Shown: positions 46,349-57,016 of the stretch, piece after piece
How the letters are laid out: each line of letters opens with the position of its first letter
Position numbering within the stretch: the first letter of the stretch is position 1
Assembly: GCF_000143415.4 (NCBI RefSeq)
Contig: NW_003314311.1
Location: 447,673-511,672, forward strand
Length of the DNA: 64,000 bases
Reading direction: 5' to 3'
Source: Selaginella moellendorffii
Taxonomy: Eukaryota > Streptophyta > Lycopodiopsida > Selaginellales > Selaginellaceae
Notes under the pieces: model-generated
The model's input: the letters and a program-made list of their open reading frames with translations, nothing else
Database searches by the model: none
What the model was told of the DNA's origin: nothing
Translations under genes and position numbers: made by a program

Positions 46349-46522
46349 TGTGAGGGCCAAGTGTACGGCTACGATGCCGTATACTAATATTAGCGTAGTG
46401 GATTTTGGTAGCCGTCGGATTGGTTTCAATCCGGACCACTCGCTCCTGTATATAAGCTAGGGTTTTTGGGCTAATTGATATGCACATTTCTGTATTCCCT
46501 TTCCATATTCCAGGCACTCACA
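46349..46522 (+). repeat. 5' LTR of Gypsy copy C
   Basis: 174 bp, TGTGAGGGCC to GGCACTCACA. Contains a TATA box, TATATAAG at 46449-46456, which likely drives element transcription. Confidence 0.95.
46449..46456 (+). promoter_or_regulatory. Putative TATA box of the Gypsy LTR
   Basis: TATATAAG in the middle of the 5' LTR. The same motif is kept in the 3' LTR. Position is consistent with U3/R organisation; not tested. Confidence 0.6.
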
Positions 46523-46734
46523 TTGGTGGAGGAGAGGGGCACCTTTGATTGTCCCTGAGGAGTGCTTGGATTTGGGATTTTGGTTTAGATCTAGCTTTTG
46601 CATCGTCTAGATCTAGCTTTTTCCATTTCCTTTCTTTTGGTTTAGATCTAGCTTTTTGCGTTGTCTAGATCTACCATTTCCTTCTAGCTTTTTGTTATCT
46701 CTCTTCTTTTGCTCTTTCTTTTTCGTTCATCTTT

Positions 46735-47667
46735 ATGGCAGATCCGCAATCTCCTCCTTTGACTCTAGAGCAGCAGTTGGTACAATTGCTTGATGCTATG
46801 CGCTTGCAATTGAACAACCAAACTCAGTTGATGGCAGCGTTCACGGCACGTGGTACAACTCCTCTTGCTCTTGGTGCTAATCCTCGCATTCGGCCGGAGT
46901 TCTTTCGCGGGAATCCTGGGGATGATGTGTACCATTGGTTCGATCACTTCATGGTGATTGCCACATATCATTCTTGGGATGATGCTCGACGTTTGCGTGA
47001 GTTTCCCACGTGTCTCCAAGGGACGGCATTGCAGTGGTACAGTGGTTTGAGCGCAGCCACTCGTGGGGATTGGAGTGTTCTCCCAGACGTCTTCAAACGC
47101 GCCTTCGGACATGCTGATGATTGTGATGATGCTTTCCAACAATTGCATTGTCTTCGCCAAGGGCCATCTGAGTCGGTGATGCAATTTGGCGTTCGTTTCC
47201 GAAGTCTTTTGCTTCATGCGAAGCCAAATATGTCGGAGTGGATCAAGCTAGGAATGTTGTGGCCAGCACTTCGTCAAGATCTTGTCGGACTTGTGCATGC
47301 ACTTGCTCCTGCCACCCTTGACGATGCTCTTCGCTTGGCACAACGTTATGAGACGTCGCCTCTTCCACTTCTCGCTGCACGTCCTTCCGCTCCACTTCCT
47401 ATGGGTGATGGTCCTGTTCCAATGGAGGTTGATGCTGCTGCTGCTCGAGTCCAAGGACAAGCGCGAGGACGTGGTCGTGGTCGTGATGTTCGCTGCTGGG
47501 CGTGTGATGAAGTTGGTCATACTTATCGGCGTTGCCGTCGTTTTCCGGATTGGCGACCTCCATTTCCTGGGTGGAGACCTTGGCGTCATCAACGTCCCGT
47601 GGGTGCTGCTGCAGTGGAAGGTTTGGACACCGAGATGCATCCGGGAAACGAGGAGTCGCGCGAGTAA
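46735..47667 (+). CDS. gag: Gag polyprotein of Gypsy copy C
   Basis: 310 residues. The retrotransposon-gag domain spans about 45-200 (YHWFDHFMVIATYHSWDDAR, LQGTALQWYSGLS, PSESVMQFGVRFRSLLLHA). A CCHC zinc knuckle lies at residues 254-267 (C-x2-C-x4-H-x4-C, CWACDEVGHTYRRC), preceded by an Arg/Gly-rich stretch, as expected for RNA binding in the virus-like particle. The last codons overlap the pol frame, and the stop codon TAA (47665-47667) lies in the loop of a predicted stem-loop that follows a GGGAAAC heptamer. Confidence 0.93.
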   Translation: MADPQSPPLTLEQQLVQLLDAMRLQLNNQTQLMAAFTARGTTPLALGANPRIRPEFFRGNPGDDVYHWFDHFMVIATYHSWDDARRLREFPTCLQGTALQWYSGLSAATRGDWSVLPDVFKRAFGHADDCDDAFQQLHCLRQGPSESVMQFGVRFRSLLLHAKPNMSEWIKLGMLWPALRQDLVGLVHALAPATLDDALRLAQRYETSPLPLLAARPSAPLPMGDGPVPMEVDAAAARVQGQARGRGRGRDVRCWACDEVGHTYRRCRRFPDWRPPFPGWRPWRHQRPVGAAAVEGLDTEMHPGNEESRE

Positions 47668-47685
47668 TGGAGGGACCTTGCGCGA
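47643..47685 (+). promoter_or_regulatory. Putative programmed -1 frameshift signal, gag-pol
   Basis: GGGAAAC at 47643-47649 is in the correct phase for slippage (G GGA AAC in the gag frame). A 6-nt spacer follows, then a stem of 47656-47664 (TCGCGCGAG) with 47677-47685 (CTTGCGCGA), nine pairs including one G-U, and a 12-nt loop. Slipping back one base at this site puts the ribosome in the pol frame, which is open from before 47532 to 50555. Confidence 0.75.
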
Positions 47686-50600
47686 ATAAATCAGTGACCC
47701 CTCCATCTTTCTTTCGGGAGTATCATCAAGGGGTTCACTCGGCACCGGTTCATCCCGTGTTTACTTTCCAAGCTCGTTTTTATAACAAGAGGTCTCCTAT
47801 TATTCTCTCCGTGTTGGTTGATACAGGTTCGAGTTTATCTTCTATTGCTCGACCTGTTACCACACGTTGTCGTCTACACTTGCGTCGTGCGGCGGAACCA
47901 GTTTTCATTCTTTATGGCAACGGCCGTACACATGCATGTGCACGGGATAAGGTGGACCTGGTTGTGCGTGTGGGCGATCTCGAGCTTGAGTTGCAGTCGT
48001 TGCGGGTGGTGCCGAGTCAAGCTTTTGACCTCATTCTTGGTATGGATTGGTTGCAGCGCAATCATGCCAAGTGTGACTTTGAGGCTTCTCCCCTTTGTCT
48101 CATACTTCCTTATGTTTCATCCATTCCTCTCACTTCCATACCTCTTTGTCCCTCTACTTCTACCTCTGCTTCCATTACTTTTGTTCCCCCACTCTTTCCT
48201 TCTGTGTTTCCATCTTGTTCTGCTTTTCCCTTTTCCGATCCCTCCGACGATCTTTGTGTTGCAGCAGTTGACCGGCTCATGAAGGAGTATTCTGATCTCT
48301 TTGAATTTGACCTATCGTCTGGGGCCAAGATTGCCACACGTCATCCGATTCCAACCAGGGATGCTCGTCCAATCAAGGTTCCTGTTCGTCGTCGGTCACC
48401 TAAGGAGATTAAGATTTTACGAGCCAACGTCAAGGAAATGCTGGAGAAGGGTGTTATTCGGAAGTCGCGGAGTCCTTGGGCATGTGAACCTCATTTTGTG
48501 ACGAAGCCTGATGGGAGTATTCGTTTCTACATCGACTATCGTCCGTTAAACGAAGTGACGATCCCAGATGTGTATCCTCTTCCTCACACTGCTGATCTCT
48601 TAGATCGTCTGGGGCGAAGTCGTTGGTTCACCAAGCTAGATCTTGCTTCTGGGTATTGGCAAGTACCGATGGCCGAAGAAGATATTCCTAAGACTGCTTT
48701 TCGTACACCATTTGGTTTGTACGAGTTCTTGGTGATGCCGTTTGGTTTGAACAATGCTCCCGCAACTTTCCAACGGATGATGGACGAGGTTCTTTGCGAT
48801 ATGCCGGAAGTGACTGCTGACTTCATTGATGATGTCTTGATCCACTCGGAGGGGACGTGGGAGGAGCACGTTCGTGATGTTTGTAAAGTGTTGGATCGGC
48901 TACGTGATGTTGGTTTAAAGCTGAAGCGGTCAAAGTGCGTGTTTGGGTCCAAGGACACAACTTATCTTGGGTACCGTATTTCTCGTAAGGGTTTGCAAGT
49001 TGATCCTGACATTGTGGCTGTTCTAAAGTTCCCTACTCCGAAATGTGTGAATGATGTGCAACGCTTTTTGGGTAAGGTGCAGTATCTCGGTCGTTTTGTG
49101 GATCATCTTTCCGATCGCACTACACCATTGCGAGCGTTGCTGAAGTCATTAACGTCATCTTTCATCTGGTCTCCAGATTGTGAGCGGGCGTTCGTGGATC
49201 TCAAAGAGCTATTGACGACTCCTCCGGTTTTGGCATATCCTGACTACACTCGACCTTTTATTTTGCGCGTGGATGCTTCTGACATTGGTCTTGGAGGTGT
49301 GTTGATGCAAGAGAGCTCGAGTGTGCCTGGTCAGCGCCATCCCATTGCATACATAAGCCATACATTACAACCAGCGGAGATGAACTACTCCACGATAGAG
49401 AAGGAGTGTTTAGCAGCAGTCTGGGGTTTCGAGAAACTTCATGCATATCTACATGGTTCTCGGACGTTACTTGAAAGTGACCATGCTGCTGTTACTTCAT
49501 TATTGAAGCGGAAGAACCTGGTTGGTCGTACGGCTCGATGGGCTTTGAAGCTTCAAATATATGATTTCGATGTTGTTCATCGCCCAGGGAGTTCTATGGT
49601 TGATGCTGATGCCCTTTCTCGAGCTCCTCTTCCTTTTCCACTCACTTCTCATATTTCTGACGAACCTGTTGTTCCAGCGTCTGTGGATTTTCTAGATGAG
49701 GATTCTGTGCTGTCGGCAGTTGCTGTCCTTGACGTTCAATGTCCACAGGGCGTAGAGCAAGATCTACCTTCTCTTGATGAGGTTCGCGAGGCTCAAAAAA
49801 TTGAGCCATGGATTCGAAGGCTTCGAGATGGGTTTGAGAATCCTGTATCACTTGCTGATGACTTGCCTTTCTGGCATTTACATTCTCAATATCGCCTTGA
49901 AGATGGCCTTCTTTATTTTGTGGGGACGGATCCTGATGATCATTTACGGTTGGTGGTGCCTTCGGTGTTTATTCCGCGGTTTCTCCATGCCTACCATGAT
50001 TCTCCTGTTCTAGGTGGGCATATGGGACACCGTCGTGTCACCGAGAAGCTGCGCAGGTCTTTTTATTGGCCGGAGATGCGACGTGATATTATCCGGTATG
50101 TGCGTAGCTGCGTTTGGTGCCAAGCTCGTAATACTCCCCCTTGTGCTGCGGAAGGACGGTTGGAGTCAATTGCAGTTTCCCGTCCGTTTGAGTTGGTGGC
50201 GTTTGATCTTATGGGACCTTTTCCACGATCGACTACTGGCAATGAGTATGTTATTATTGCTTCTGACTACTTGACTCGTTGGGTGGAAGTTGGTGCTCTT
50301 GCTAGTGCCTTTGCAACTGCTGTTGGATACTTCCTCCTCAATCGAGTGGTGTTCCAGCATTCTTGTCCAGAGCGGATTCTTTCGGATAATGGTCCTGCAT
50401 TTATGGCTGAGGTATTTCATGTTTTGACATTTTGGTTGGGGATACGCCACACTTTTACGAGTGCTTATCATCTACAATCAGATGGTCTAGTGGAACGGCT
50501 CGTTCGGACATTCAAAGGGATGATTGCGAAGTATGTGAACTTTCAGCATTCGGATTAGGATGGTTATTTGCCATCTCTTCGGTATGCCTATGTCACAGGG

Positions 50601-51128
50601 GTGCAGAGTTCTGTTGGTGCTTCACCATATAAATTTCTATATGGTCATGATCCAATATTACCAACAGAGCTGGGTTTACCTTCGCAATTGCCACGAGCTC
50701 CTGATGCTAGGTCATGGGATCAATATTTGATAAGCATTCTTCCACTTGTCCGAGCAGAGTCTGCCGAACACTTAGACCGCATACAAGTGGGACAACAATG
50801 GCGCTACAACTCCCATCATTGTCCACCTGCGGAGTACAAAGTGGATGATTTGGTGTTAGTCCGTTTTCCCCATCTTACGGTACGTGGTTTATCTAAGGGG
50901 CTCCTTGCGCAGTGGAAAGGACCGTATCGGGTGTTGCGGCAAGTTGGACCGCAAGTTTATGAGGTTCGGCATGACGTTCAGCAGGCCGATCCTCCGGAGA
51001 TTGTGCATGTGCAGCGGTTAAAACGCTTCATACAAAGGGATCAGGAGCAGTTAATACCGTCTACAAATCCGCCGATGCCTCCACTTGACATTCCTCCAGA
51101 TCCCGGCCCATCTACAAGAGAACCCTGA
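47649..51128 (+). CDS. pol: Pol polyprotein of Gypsy copy C (one in-frame stop)
   Basis: Pol is in the -1 frame relative to gag. Order: aspartic protease with LVDTGSSLSS (about 47815), reverse transcriptase (about 48370-48990) with KLDLASGYWQ and FIDDVLIHSE, where the catalytic Asp pair is kept but the usual first residue is Phe, RNase H (about 49250-49620) with RVDASDIGLGG and SDHAAVTSLL, and integrase (about 49960-50720). Integrase has a GHMGH..C-x2-C zinc region and the D, D, E residues in FDLMGPFP, LSDNGPAF and DGLVERLVR. A single TAG at 50556-50558 interrupts the integrase C-terminal region, and the same frame then continues open to 51128 with the WKGPYRV motif. The stop probably inactivates or truncates integrase unless it is read through. 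Confidence 0.9.
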
Positions 51129-51160
51129 CGGCCTTCCACTATTCCGAGAGGAGGGGATGA

Positions 51161-51325
51161 TGTGAGGGCCAAGTGTACGGCTACGATGCCGTATACTAAT
51201 ATTAGCGTAGTGGATTTTGGTAGCCGTCGGATTGGTTTCAATCCGGACCACTCGCTCTTGTATATAAGCTAGGGTTTTTGGGTTAATTATTTCTGTATTC
51301 CCTTTCCATATTCCAGGCACTCACA
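51161..51325 (+). repeat. 3' LTR of Gypsy copy C
   Basis: 165 bp. Same as the 5' LTR except for loss of gatatgcac and about two base changes (cctg to cttg, gctaa to gttaa). Ends CTCACA at 51325. Confidence 0.95.
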
Positions 51326-51606
51326 AAACAAAATAATAAAATGATATAAATTATCTGTAATATGTCTTTCATACATAAAATAAAAGTTTAAATAAAATTT
51401 CACAAAGATAAATTAAAATTTATAATTTTTATTAAAAATTTACAATCTTAACATTGTATGCATTCCCTTTCAATTATCACTACTATGAATAGCTATAGTT
51501 TTGTTTGTTTTAATTGCCTTTTACCAATGGATTCAATCTAATGAGCGTTTCTATTAGGGTTCTTATGATTGGCGCCAAACCCCGTGATGTTTCTAGGGCT
51601 TAAGGG

Positions 51607-54588
51607 ATGGATATGGCATTGCCGCCAAGAATCCGCAAGCTCGAGGAGAGCGTCGTCAACCGGATCGCGGCGGGCGAGGTGATCCAGCGCCCTGCCTCGG
51701 CTCTCAAGGAGCTCCTGGAGAATAGCCTGGACGCCGGCGCCACTGTCGTCTCGGTCATCGTCAAGGATGGGGGATTGAAGCTCATCCAGATCACGGACAA
51801 TGGGCATGGGATCCGGGTATGTTGTTTGTTTGATATTCCAGAGATTTTCGAGAGTTTCCTTCTGGTAGAAAATGTAGCTTGAGATTTGTATAGCATAGTC
51901 TTGAAGAAATGCTGTGACGATTTGGACTAGATGTGAGATGTTTTAGCGAAGTTTGCGATTGAATTTTCCTCTTCTGTTTCCTTGCAGTATGAAGACCTTC
52001 CTATACTCTGCGAGAGACACACCACCTCCAAAATCACTGCCTTTGAGGATTTGCAAAGGGTTAGCACACTGGGCTTCCGAGGGGAGGCTCTGGCGAGTAT
52101 GACTTTCGTAGCTCATCTCACTGTTACTACAATGACTGAAGGCCAAACTCATGGATACAGGTGAACTTTACGCAGCTTTAAGCTCACGTTTCTCGATTTT
52201 TGGATTTCAGAGCCTCGTATAAGGACGGAGCGATGGAAGGCGATCCTCGGCCTTGCGCTGCTGTGAAAGGAACCCAAATAATGGTTCGTATGCTTTGCTA
52301 AGGGTTTTTTCTTTCTTTATTTTTTTCTTGTTCCAACTTTGTGTGTTTTGCAGGTGGAAAATCTCTTTTACAATGTCACAGCTAGAAGAAAGTCTTTCAA
52401 GAATCCAAGTGACGAGTATGCTCGCGTTGTTGACGTGATCAGCAAATACTCGATCCAAAATCCGAAAGTCGGATTTTCGTGTAAGAAGGTTCGTTTCAGT
52501 GTCGTTTTTTTGGGACGAACGATTCACATGTTTGTCATAGTTTGGTGATGCACGAGCAGACGTGCAAACTCCTGGCAACACGTCGGCGTTGGAAGCAATT
52601 CGAGCAGTCTATGGACCTGGGACCTCTCGAGAACTTATCGAAATCAAAACCTCCAAGAACGATTCCTCGGACTCTTTTGAGATGAACGGTTACATTTCGA
52701 GTGCAAACTACAGTGCCAAGAGAACAACCATGATTCTGTTTATAAACGGTATGGACTTGATTGAATATAAAGTTTTTGACTTTGTTAGCTGCTCCATTTC
52801 AGATCGTTTGGTGGACTGTGCTCCACTGAAGAGGGCAATCGAGGTTGTGTATGCGGCTGTTCTACCAAAGGCATCAAAACCGTACATTTACATGTCTATT
52901 CGCCTTCCTTCGGAGCATGTTGATGTCAATGTTCATCCAACAAAGAAAGAGGTTTAAGAAGTTTGTTCTCGCTAAGAAGCTACTGATTATCTTTTATTTG
53001 AACAGGTGAGCTTTTTAAATCAAGAGTCGCTTATAGAAGCAATCCAAACAGCAGTCGAACAAGAACTTTTGCAGTCTAACAAGTCTCGGACGTTTTATGC
53101 TCAGGTACGACTCTTGTTTACAAGCAAGTGACTAGAGTTGTATTGTTGTCCAGACTTCGCTTGAAGCGGCATTTCTGCCACAAGGACAGCCTAGGAGTCA
53201 AGCAGAGAGTACGTTCTCGATCTTTTCTTTCTTTCTCTTTTCTTACAATTATCAGATAAAAGCTCTCAAAAGGCACCTGTTAATAAGCTTGTGAGGACGG
53301 ACTCGCAAAGCCCCGCCGGACGAATGCATGCTTTCCTTGCCAGTGGAGCGGAGCTTAAAAATGATTTAACAGCCATGCGGTAAGGCTTCCGTGTCCTATG
53401 ATCTTTTGATAGACAACTAGAGATGAAACAGGCGAATTGTAAGGCAACGACGGCACTCCAACGATACTTCTGGCTCATCTTCTGGCTCGTCTGCAGTCGA
53501 ACGTATGCTTGCCGCTGTCGATACAGAGACACATTCAGGTACACAGGGAATACCACATTTGCTGGTTTTCATTTGATATTGACAGGCCTGCTCGAAATCA
53601 TAAGGCACTCTACGTTTATTGGAATGGCGGACGATGTCTTGGCGTTGATCCAACATAAGACGAGGCTTTATCTTATGAACTGCTTGACTCTGAGGTAATA
53701 TATTTTTTTTTAAAGGGACGAATGCTGACAAACAAAATTCATGCTTTCAGCAAAGAGTTGATGTACCAACAGGCACTCGTCCGGCTTAGACGTCTAAATG
53801 CACTCCGGCTCAGCAATCCTGCGCCAGTGTATGACTTAATAGTCATGGCTTTGGACGAGGAGGAACAGTGTGGGAACTATCATGCTACAGATGGATCTAA
53901 GGATGGAATAGCTCAGGTGAGTTGAAATATCTGTAACTTAATGTCCTACTGACGTGTGTTGTGCAGGTTTACTGTAACCAGATTTTAAAGCGTGCTGAGT
54001 TTTTGCGAGAGTGTTTCTCGATTGACATTGACGATAATGGGAACGTTTGCACACTTCCCTTGATCGTGGAGCAGCATACGCCGGACATGGACAGGCTCCC
54101 TCTTTTCGCCCTGCATCTTTCGAAAAGCGTATGTGATACAGGCGAACCGTATGCACTTTTAAGAAACAAAACTTTGGCAGGTCGATTGTGATGTAGAGGA
54201 CGAGTGCTTTGAAGCGGTAGCAAGGGCGCTTTCGGAGTTTTACGCTCTTCACCCTCCCTTGTTACCGAGACCTTCAACCAATCCTCCGGGTAAGAGCTAT
54301 GAAAACTGTTATCCTTTGTCACAGCTGTTTGCGCAGAAAGTAATGAAACCGAAATGGACGAAGATGTCGGTTTGGAAGCAGAAAGCAAATGGTCCCAGAG
54401 AGACTGGACGATTCAGCATGTACTCTTTCCAGCCATGAAGCTGTTGCTAAAACCACCGGTAAGGATGGCGACTGACGGTACTGCACTCCAGGTACGCCAT
54501 TCTCATCGCCATTCTGATGCTCAAGCGCGTTCGTCCCTGCCAGGTCGCGTGTCTAGAAAATCTGTACAAAATTTTCGAGAGGTGCTAA
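51607..54588 (+). CDS. MLH1: DNA mismatch repair protein MLH1
   Basis: Sixteen exons: 51607-51816, 51988-52160, 52211-52283, 52354-52488, 52541-52748, 52803-52951, 53006-53104, 53154-53208, 53256-53379, 53432-53538, 53586-53694, 53751-53916, 53967-54128, 54181-54289, 54337-54491 and 54544-54588. They give 692 residues, a little shorter than Arabidopsis MLH1 (737), mostly in the linker. The GHKL ATPase domain has [28 protein letters not shown] (catalytic Glu and Asn), DNGHGIR and [22 protein letters not shown] closes the transducer domain. The C-terminal dimerisation domain has [20 protein letters not shown] and ends LYKIFERC, the conserved MLH1 tail. MLH1 pairs with PMS1 or MLH3 in the nucleus for mismatch repair and meiotic crossover. 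A second ATG three codons downstream (MDM) is also possible. Confidence 0.96.
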
Positions 54589-55407
54589 GGTAAACTAAGT
54601 AAGAGGTTTAGAAGTTGGTCAGGGGTTCCCAGCATCTGTTTCAGTGAACATCTAAATTTTGGTTTGATTGTACTTGTGTAGTTGTCGTTTTTCCAAACAA
54701 AAACTGATACTTCCCATAATTGCGTAGAGAACACAGAAGCTCAAAAACTTTCTTACTGGAAATGATAAAAGAGAATAACTAATTTCGGGATATCTTAACT
54801 CATACACCACCCTTGAAATCTGAGAGTTAAGGAGCATTCGCATTAGCTTTGGAGTTAAGGAACTTGCAAAGATGGTGTAAACTGAAAAACAGACTGATTT
54901 AGAGGAAGACGTTTACTCCTTTTAAAATTCTGACTCTTTAAAGGATCACACAAAAGCTTGTGTTTCTTCTACTCTTTTGTTTCTTCCAGGTCCGTGGATT
55001 TGCTGGCATCCCGAGAAGGTTCAACTTCCTGATTCTCAGGAAGACAATCCCGAGAAGTCTTCCACTTAGACTTCTCCTGTCTCTGACTAAGTGGAAGTTG
55101 AACCAGGGAGACCTCAATAAGCTCAAATTCAATCCATTTATATACATATAAAAGCAAAAACTAGTGAATATACCTAAACTATGCTTGAATATTTTAAAAT
55201 ATTCTATCAGATCTTTATATTGCTAATTATAAATATGTTTATAATTTATAAAATTTCCTAAACACTTTTAGTATATTTTAGTTTATTCTAATATTTAAAT
55301 AATTATATAAATTATAACTTCCAACATGAATATTAAAGTATATTCTTTTGTTCTTGTTTAAAGCCCTAGAACCTACATTAGGGCTGACGCCAGGGAGCGA
55401 TCGATTC
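54589..55407. other. Intergenic region between MLH1 and CDKF
   Basis: AT-rich at both ends. A GC-balanced island at about 54985-55115 holds overlapping inverted repeats (see findings). An in-frame ATG at 55348 extends the CDKF frame by 20 residues, but the ATG at 55408 matches family length better. Confidence 0.5.
55018..55104. repeat. Overlapping inverted repeats
   Basis: GGTTCAACTTCC (55018-55029) pairs with GGAAGTTGAACC (55093-55104). CTTCCACTTAG (55059-55069) pairs with CTAAGTGGAAG (55087-55097). The two hairpins share a right arm and are mutually exclusive. Confidence 0.75.
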
Positions 55408-57016
55408 ATGGAGAGTGAGGAGGAAGAGGAGGGCGCTGCCGCGGCCAAATTCGCGAGCTGGAGCATCTACGAGAATCGCGAGGTCTTGGCCAGGTACGCG
55501 GTGCTGGATCCCATTGGATCCGGCGCCTACTCGGATGTCTACCACGGGAAGCGCCGTGACGACGGCCTCCACGTCGCGCTCAAGGAAGTCCACGACGGCA
55601 AGAGCTCCTCGCGCGAATTGGCCGCTCTCCAGCTCCTCACAAACTCCAGCCATGTCGTCCAGCTCTTGGATCACGTCTGGCTCCATCCCGGGGTATTGCT
55701 GGTGCTGGAATTTCTTCCGGGCTCTCTCGCGGAGGTGATAGAGGAGCGCAAGGAGATCCCTTTCCAGGAATTCGAGGCCAGGAACTGGATGGAGCAAATC
55801 CTCAAGGCAGTGGCCGAGTGCCACAGTGCTGGGATCTTGCACAGGGATCTCAAGCCATCCAATCTTCTCATCTCCAGCGATGGCGTGCTCAAGGTGGCGG
55901 ACTTTGGCACGGCGCTCGTCCTGCCAGTGGAGAACGTCGAGGAAGCGGTGAAGGATTCTTCCAGCGGCAAGAAGAAGCTCAAGGGAGGAGAGGAGTTCGA
56001 TCGATTTGGCAGCGGCAAGAAACTCGACAGTGAGGAGATCGAGGCATGGCTCCAGGGCGGGAGCTTCAAGCTCAAGTCGGCCGCGACATCGTCAGAGCAG
56101 CAGCCGGAGACGATGGTTCCAGCACAGATTCGAGGCAGCAAGAGCTACGATCGTCTGGAAATCGAAGACTCCGGCACCGAAGTTAGTCCTCGAGTGAGCG
56201 ATGCAGAGGAAGAAGAAGATGGTGCTCGAAGCAGGAACGATCGCTACAGCGATGGCGAGTGGGAGAAAACTTCCAACAAGGATTCCGATTGGTACAAGGT
56301 AGAGACTCTCTCTCTCTCTCTCTTCGAAGTTCTAAGTTCTCTCTCTCGCTCACTCTCTGTTCTAAGTTCTCTCTCTCTCTCTCTCTCTCTCTCGGTTTTA
56401 CGGTTCTAAATTCTCGGTTCTCTCTCTCAGTTCTAAGTTCTCTCTCTCTCTCTCTCGGTTTTACGGTTCTAAATTCTCGGTTCTCTCTCTCAGTTCTAAG
56501 TTCTCTCTTTCTCAGAGTTCTAAGATGTGGTGGTGTTCTTCACAGGTCGGAAACGATGACTTCCGCGGAGAGATGACCGACTGCGTGGGGACGAGGTGGT
56601 ACAAAGCTCCGGAGCTCCTCTACGGTTCGACGAGCTACAACTTCGCGGTGGATCTCTGGGCCGTGGGTTGCATCCTCGGCGAATTGATCCAAGGCGAGCC
56701 ACTCTTCCCGGGAGCCTCCGACATAGATCAGCTGAGCAGGGTGGTGAGAGTTCTCGGTGTTCCAAACGAGACGATCTGGCCCGGGATCTCCAGCCTCCCC
56801 GACTATGACAAGATTTGCTTCAACGACGATCGCCCGCCAGTGACTCTGGCCAGGATTTTGCCGCGAGCGTCCGGAGAGGCGCTGCGCTTGATCGAGAAGC
56901 TCTTGGTCTACGATCCAGCCTCGCGGCTGTCGGCGTCCCAGGCGTTGTCTCACGAGTTCTTCTCTGGACGCGCCAGCTCCATTGATGCTTGGCTCAATGC
57001 TGGAAGTCGCAAGTAA
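55408..57016 (+). CDS. CDKF: Cyclin-dependent kinase F (CDK-activating kinase kinase)
   Basis: Two exons, 55408-56298 and 56546-57016, give 453 residues. Kinase motifs in order: GSGAYSDVY (Gly-rich loop), VALKEV (ATP Lys), HRDLKPSNLL (catalytic loop), DFGTALVL (Mg-binding Asp), then an insert of about 130 acidic and Ser-rich residues in the activation loop, and CVGTRWYKAPELLYGSTSYN, DLWAVGCILGEL and LLVYDPASRLSASQAL. The T-loop insert and the missing PSTAIRE helix are characteristic of plant CDKF;1, which works without a cyclin and phosphorylates CDKD and CDK T-loops in the nucleus. The intron lies just before the post-insert segment and is filled with CT repeats. The stop codon TAA overlaps the ATG of the next gene. 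Confidence 0.93.
56308..56520 (+). repeat. CT-rich tandem repeat in the CDKF intron
   Basis: Two or more copies of a unit containing (CT)n, ggttttacggttctaaattc and tcggttctctctctcag, forming an expanded intron of 247 nt where neighbours have about 55 nt. Confidence 0.8.

Larger units (their letters stand above)
46349..51325 (+). mobile_element. Nearly intact Ty3/Gypsy LTR retrotransposon, copy C
   Basis: LTRs at 46349-46522 (174 bp) and 51161-51325 (165 bp) start TGTGAG and end CTCACA. They differ by a 9-bp deletion and only about two substitutions that I can see, so insertion is recent. The target duplication is AAAC (46345-46348 and 51326-51329). A candidate primer-binding site, TGGTGGAGGAGAGGGG, starts at 46524 but does not match initiator tRNA-Met. 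The polypurine tract gagaggagggga is at 51146-51157. Gene order gag, protease, reverse transcriptase, RNase H, integrase is that of Gypsy elements. No chromodomain is seen; the integrase C-terminus has the GPY motif (WKGPYRV). Confidence 0.95.

Noticed and set aside
47248-47745. 165-codon minus-strand ORF in the Gypsy element
   Set aside because: It is antisense to the gag-pol overlap, has no domain and is broken in the other copies.
56259-56576. 105-codon plus-strand ORF of Leu/Ser repeats
   Set aside because: It is a by-product of the CT repeat in the CDKF intron.
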